A DNA stretch of 7,330 nucleotides from Candidatus Hydrogenedentota bacterium (lineage in GTDB: Bacteria; Hydrogenedentota; Hydrogenedentia; Hydrogenedentales; SLHB01). Below are positions 5,160-7,330 of the stretch, one piece after another. The DNA is taken from the NCBI GenBank assembly GCA_022706165.1, contig JAKJDA010000142.1:1-7330 (forward strand), read 5' to 3'. Positions within the stretch are counted from its first letter, which is position 1, and each line of letters starts with the position of its first letter. The notes below the pieces were generated by a model that was not told the origin of the DNA, did not search any database, and was given only the letters and a program-made list of their open reading frames with translations. Position numbers and translations under genes: made by a program.

Positions 5160-7330
5160 ATGAAGGAAGCCCTCGCGCAAAGCTGGAATGAGCTTGCTGC
5201 TCGCCCGTTCGTCTCCGGAACGCCGATTGGAGGAATCGGGGCAGGGTGCATCGAATTCGGTCCGGATGGATATTTTCGCAACATCACCATCAACAACAAT
5301 CGGACCGCCGCCACGCGCATTCCTGTGTGGGACCGTTCCTTTTTGGCTGTGCGCGCTTCGGGCAGTGCGGGGGGGGCGTGCAGGATTTTGCAGCCAGGGG
5401 CGTCGTTGCCGTTTGCGGCGGCGAATGTGCAGCCGGTCTTCACTCCGGAAGGTTCGCTTTCCTGGGAGGGAGCGTATCCCTGCGCGCATTACCGCGTTGC
5501 GCCGTCGGATTTTCCGGTCGAGTTGGCCTGGACCGTCATGTCCCCCATAGTTCCCTACGATATCGAGGCGTCTTCGCTTCCGTTGATTTTTTTTACGCTT
5601 GAAGCCCGAAACGCCGGCAGCGAGCCGGTCACCTTTTCGGCGATGTTCAATTGGGAAAACATGTGGGGATGCACGCAATCCACGCATCCCGATATCCGAG
5701 GGGCGATACGGCCCCGATTGTCTTCCGAAGGCGACGTCTCGGGCAAGGCGATCGAGGGACAAGAGGGCTCGGAGGCGCTTCCCCTTCTATTGGGGCTTGA
5801 ATTCGGATCGGTTGGCGCTTGCCAAGACAATGCCCATGGTCATTATGCGTTGAGTTTGAAACAGGAGGATGCCGTCGAGACGTCGGTCATGGCATGGCGC
5901 CAGAATAGTCCCGAGGAACTACGGGTATTTTGGCAGGCGTTTGCAGAAACCGGGAAGCTGCCCAATCTCATTTCTCAAAGCAGGGAGAGCCATTGCGGGG
6001 CGGTGTGCGGAACGACGGAACTCTCTCCGGGCAGGAAGCATTCGTTCGTGTTTCTGTTGGCGTGGCATTGCCCCCGTTTCGAGGTGGATGGCGTTGACGA
6101 GGGCAACGAATATGCAAACCGTTTCGCCAATGCCCTCGACGTCACCGCTTTTGGTTTCAAGCATTACCGCTACTTCGTCGACGCCGTCGAGGATTTTCGC
6201 TCTCGTTTGACGTCGTCTTCTTTGCCTTCCTGGTTGACGCGGATGTTGTTGAACGGGAACTCGGTTTTTTCGACCAATACGATCTATACGCGCGACAAGC
6301 GTTTTGCCATGTTCGAATCGCCGGCATCGCCACGGACGGGATCGATCGGGATGCGTTTGTACAGTTCCTTGGCCACGACCCTGTTTTTTCCAGACCTGGA
6401 ACGACGAGAACTGGAACGGTTATGTCAAACAACCGATTCCGTGATAGCGGGACGCGTGTATGGTTTTCTGGGGGAGGGCGGCGTGAGTTATCCCCGGTAC
6501 GATGCAGGCGATCGCGAGTTGCAAGAGGCCAATGCGTCGTTCCTGCTGATGGCGTGCCGGGATTTCTTCATGACGGGGCGGAGCGCGACGCTCGACATGC
6601 TATATCCGAAAATCCAGGAGGCGATCCAATACGTTGTCGCGCGAGACCTCGATCAAGACGGCTTGCCCGAGTTCGAGAACGCCGAAACTCTTTTTGGGGA
6701 GTGCTCTGATGTGAGCGGCGGCAGTTATGCGGCGGGTCTGTGGGTGGCTGCATTGATGGCCGTGGCGCGTCTGGCCCAGCACCTCAAGAAACGGGAGGAT
6801 GCGCGCGCGTATGCCGCATTGCTGCAGAAAGCCCGCCATGCCTTTGATGCGAAATTTTGGAACGCGCAGGACGGTTTTTACGCGGACCGTCGCACGGATG
6901 ACGCGGAAGGCGCCGCCTCCGGTTCTGTGTGCCGTGCGGCGCAGTTAGCGGGACAATGGTACGCCGATTTTCTCGGGATCGGCGGCTTGTTTCCGGCGGG
7001 TCGTGTGGGGCGCGCCCTCGAATCGATGCGGCGGCTCAACGAGAAGCGGAGCGGCGTGGCCAACGCGGTTGACGCCAATGGCGGTCCCGCAGCGCTCGTC
7101 GAGGCTTCCGGCGAGTCATGGCCGTATATTTCCTTGGCGCATTATGCTTGCCTGAACATTTCGCGCGGGAACGTGGACGAGGGGATAGGCTCCGTTCAGA
7201 AGGTCCATAAAAACATCATCGTAAAGAGCGGACGGGAATTCGACCGTCCCTTGCGGTGGAACCTGGAGGCGAATGCCCCCGTTGCGCCCGATGACGAACG
7301 TCATATGGGCGCTGCGTCGATTTGGCACGT
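5160..7330 (+). CDS. GH116/DUF608-like glycoside hydrolase (C-terminus cut by window edge)
   Basis: The frame is open for 723 codons from ATG 5160 to the window end with no stop. It is related to GH116, the family of bacterial beta-glucosidases and human GBA2. The N-terminal domain begins with FVSGTPIGGIGAGCIEFGPD (17-36), the family's glycine-rich opening, followed by a beta-rich half (to about 330). The helical (alpha/alpha)6 catalytic domain follows: LPSWLTRMLLN (355-365), a phenylalanine-glutamate at F385-E386 where GH116 has its nucleophile, DQDGLPEF (499-506), SYAAGLWVAAL (522-532), FWNAQDGFYAD (566-576) and SGESWPYISLAHYA (650-663). RPLRWNLEAN (696-705) and ERHMGAASIWH (713-723) precede the edge. 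No signal peptide is visible, so it is probably cytoplasmic. The position of the usual acid/base aspartate appears substituted (see findings), so the substrate and even the activity are uncertain. Fifteen bases separate it from rimI. Confidence 0.85.
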   Translation, partial: MKEALAQSWNELAARPFVSGTPIGGIGAGCIEFGPDGYFRNITINNNRTAATRIPVWDRSFLAVRASGSAGGACRILQPGASLPFAAANVQPVFTPEGSLSWEGAYPCAHYRVAPSDFPVELAWTVMSPIVPYDIEASSLPLIFFTLEARNAGSEPVTFSAMFNWENMWGCTQSTHPDIRGAIRPRLSSEGDVSGKAIEGQEGSEALPLLLGLEFGSVGACQDNAHGHYALSLKQEDAVETSVMAWRQNSPEELRVFWQAFAETGKLPNLISQSRESHCGAVCGTTELSPGRKHSFVFLLAWHCPRFEVDGVDEGNEYANRFANALDVTAFGFKHYRYFVDAVEDFRSRLTSSSLPSWLTRMLLNGNSVFSTNTIYTRDKRFAMFESPASPRTGSIGMRLYSSLATTLFFPDLERRELERLCQTTDSVIAGRVYGFLGEGGVSYPRYDAGDRELQEANASFLLMACRDFFMTGRSATLDMLYPKIQEAIQYVVARDLDQDGLPEFENAETLFGECSDVSGGSYAAGLWVAALMAVARLAQHLKKREDARAYAALLQKARHAFDAKFWNAQDGFYADRRTDDAEGAASGSVCRAAQLAGQWYADFLGIGGLFPAGRVGRALESMRRLNEKRSGVANAVDANGGPAALVEASGESWPYISLAHYACLNISRGNVDEGIGSVQKVHKNIIVKSGREFDRPLRWNLEANAPVAPDDERHMGAASIWH

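Noticed and set aside
6422..6709. 95-codon plus-strand frame inside the hydrolase gene
   Set aside because: Out-of-frame shadow; the hydrolase frame continues through it with conserved motifs on both sides, so there is no frameshift.

Overview
The window is a GC-rich (around 60 % by eye), densely coded bacterial chromosomal segment carrying seven protein genes, two of them cut by the window edges. No RNA gene, CRISPR array, insertion sequence or phage gene was found. A BshC-type bacillithiol enzyme next to a GH116/DUF608-type glycoside hydrolase fits Planctomycetota/Hydrogenedentota/Acidobacteriota-like or similar environmental lineages. That taxonomic guess is weak and comes from gene content only.

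Left part (1-3011) is coded on the minus strand. Reading in transcription order, it holds an M50 (site-2-protease-like) membrane zinc peptidase (3011-2352), then a gap of about 200 bp, then a class I SAM-dependent methyltransferase (2145-1396). The methyltransferase overlaps by four bases (ATGA) with bshC, the bacillithiol-forming cysteine ligase (1399 to beyond base 1). bshC is open to the window edge, with 466 codons visible. A consensus TATAAT lies just upstream of the methyltransferase ATG, so the methyltransferase-bshC pair probably has its own promoter and a very short or absent leader.

Centre (3012-3349) is a 338-bp divergent intergenic region. It has a sigma70-like promoter facing each way, a run of eight G between them, and a roughly 135-nt leader in front of an HU/IHF-family DNA-binding protein gene (3350-3730, plus strand, GTG start after a perfect AGGAGG).

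Right part (3964-7330) is on the plus strand. tsaB (3964-4668) overlaps rimI (4665-5144) by ATGA. Fifteen bases further on begins a large GH116/DUF608-like glycoside hydrolase (5160 to beyond 7330), whose Shine-Dalgarno sequence overlaps the rimI stop. TsaB belongs to the machinery making the universal t6A37 tRNA modification and RimI acetylates the N-terminus of ribosomal protein S18; their pairing is common in bacteria. The hydrolase is an unrelated, apparently cotranscribed passenger.

The most interesting points are the translationally coupled methyltransferase-bshC pair, which suggests a bacillithiol-methylating enzyme (N-methyl-bacillithiol pathway), and a GH116-fold protein whose usual acid/base region looks altered. 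Most of the window is ordinary housekeeping sequence.
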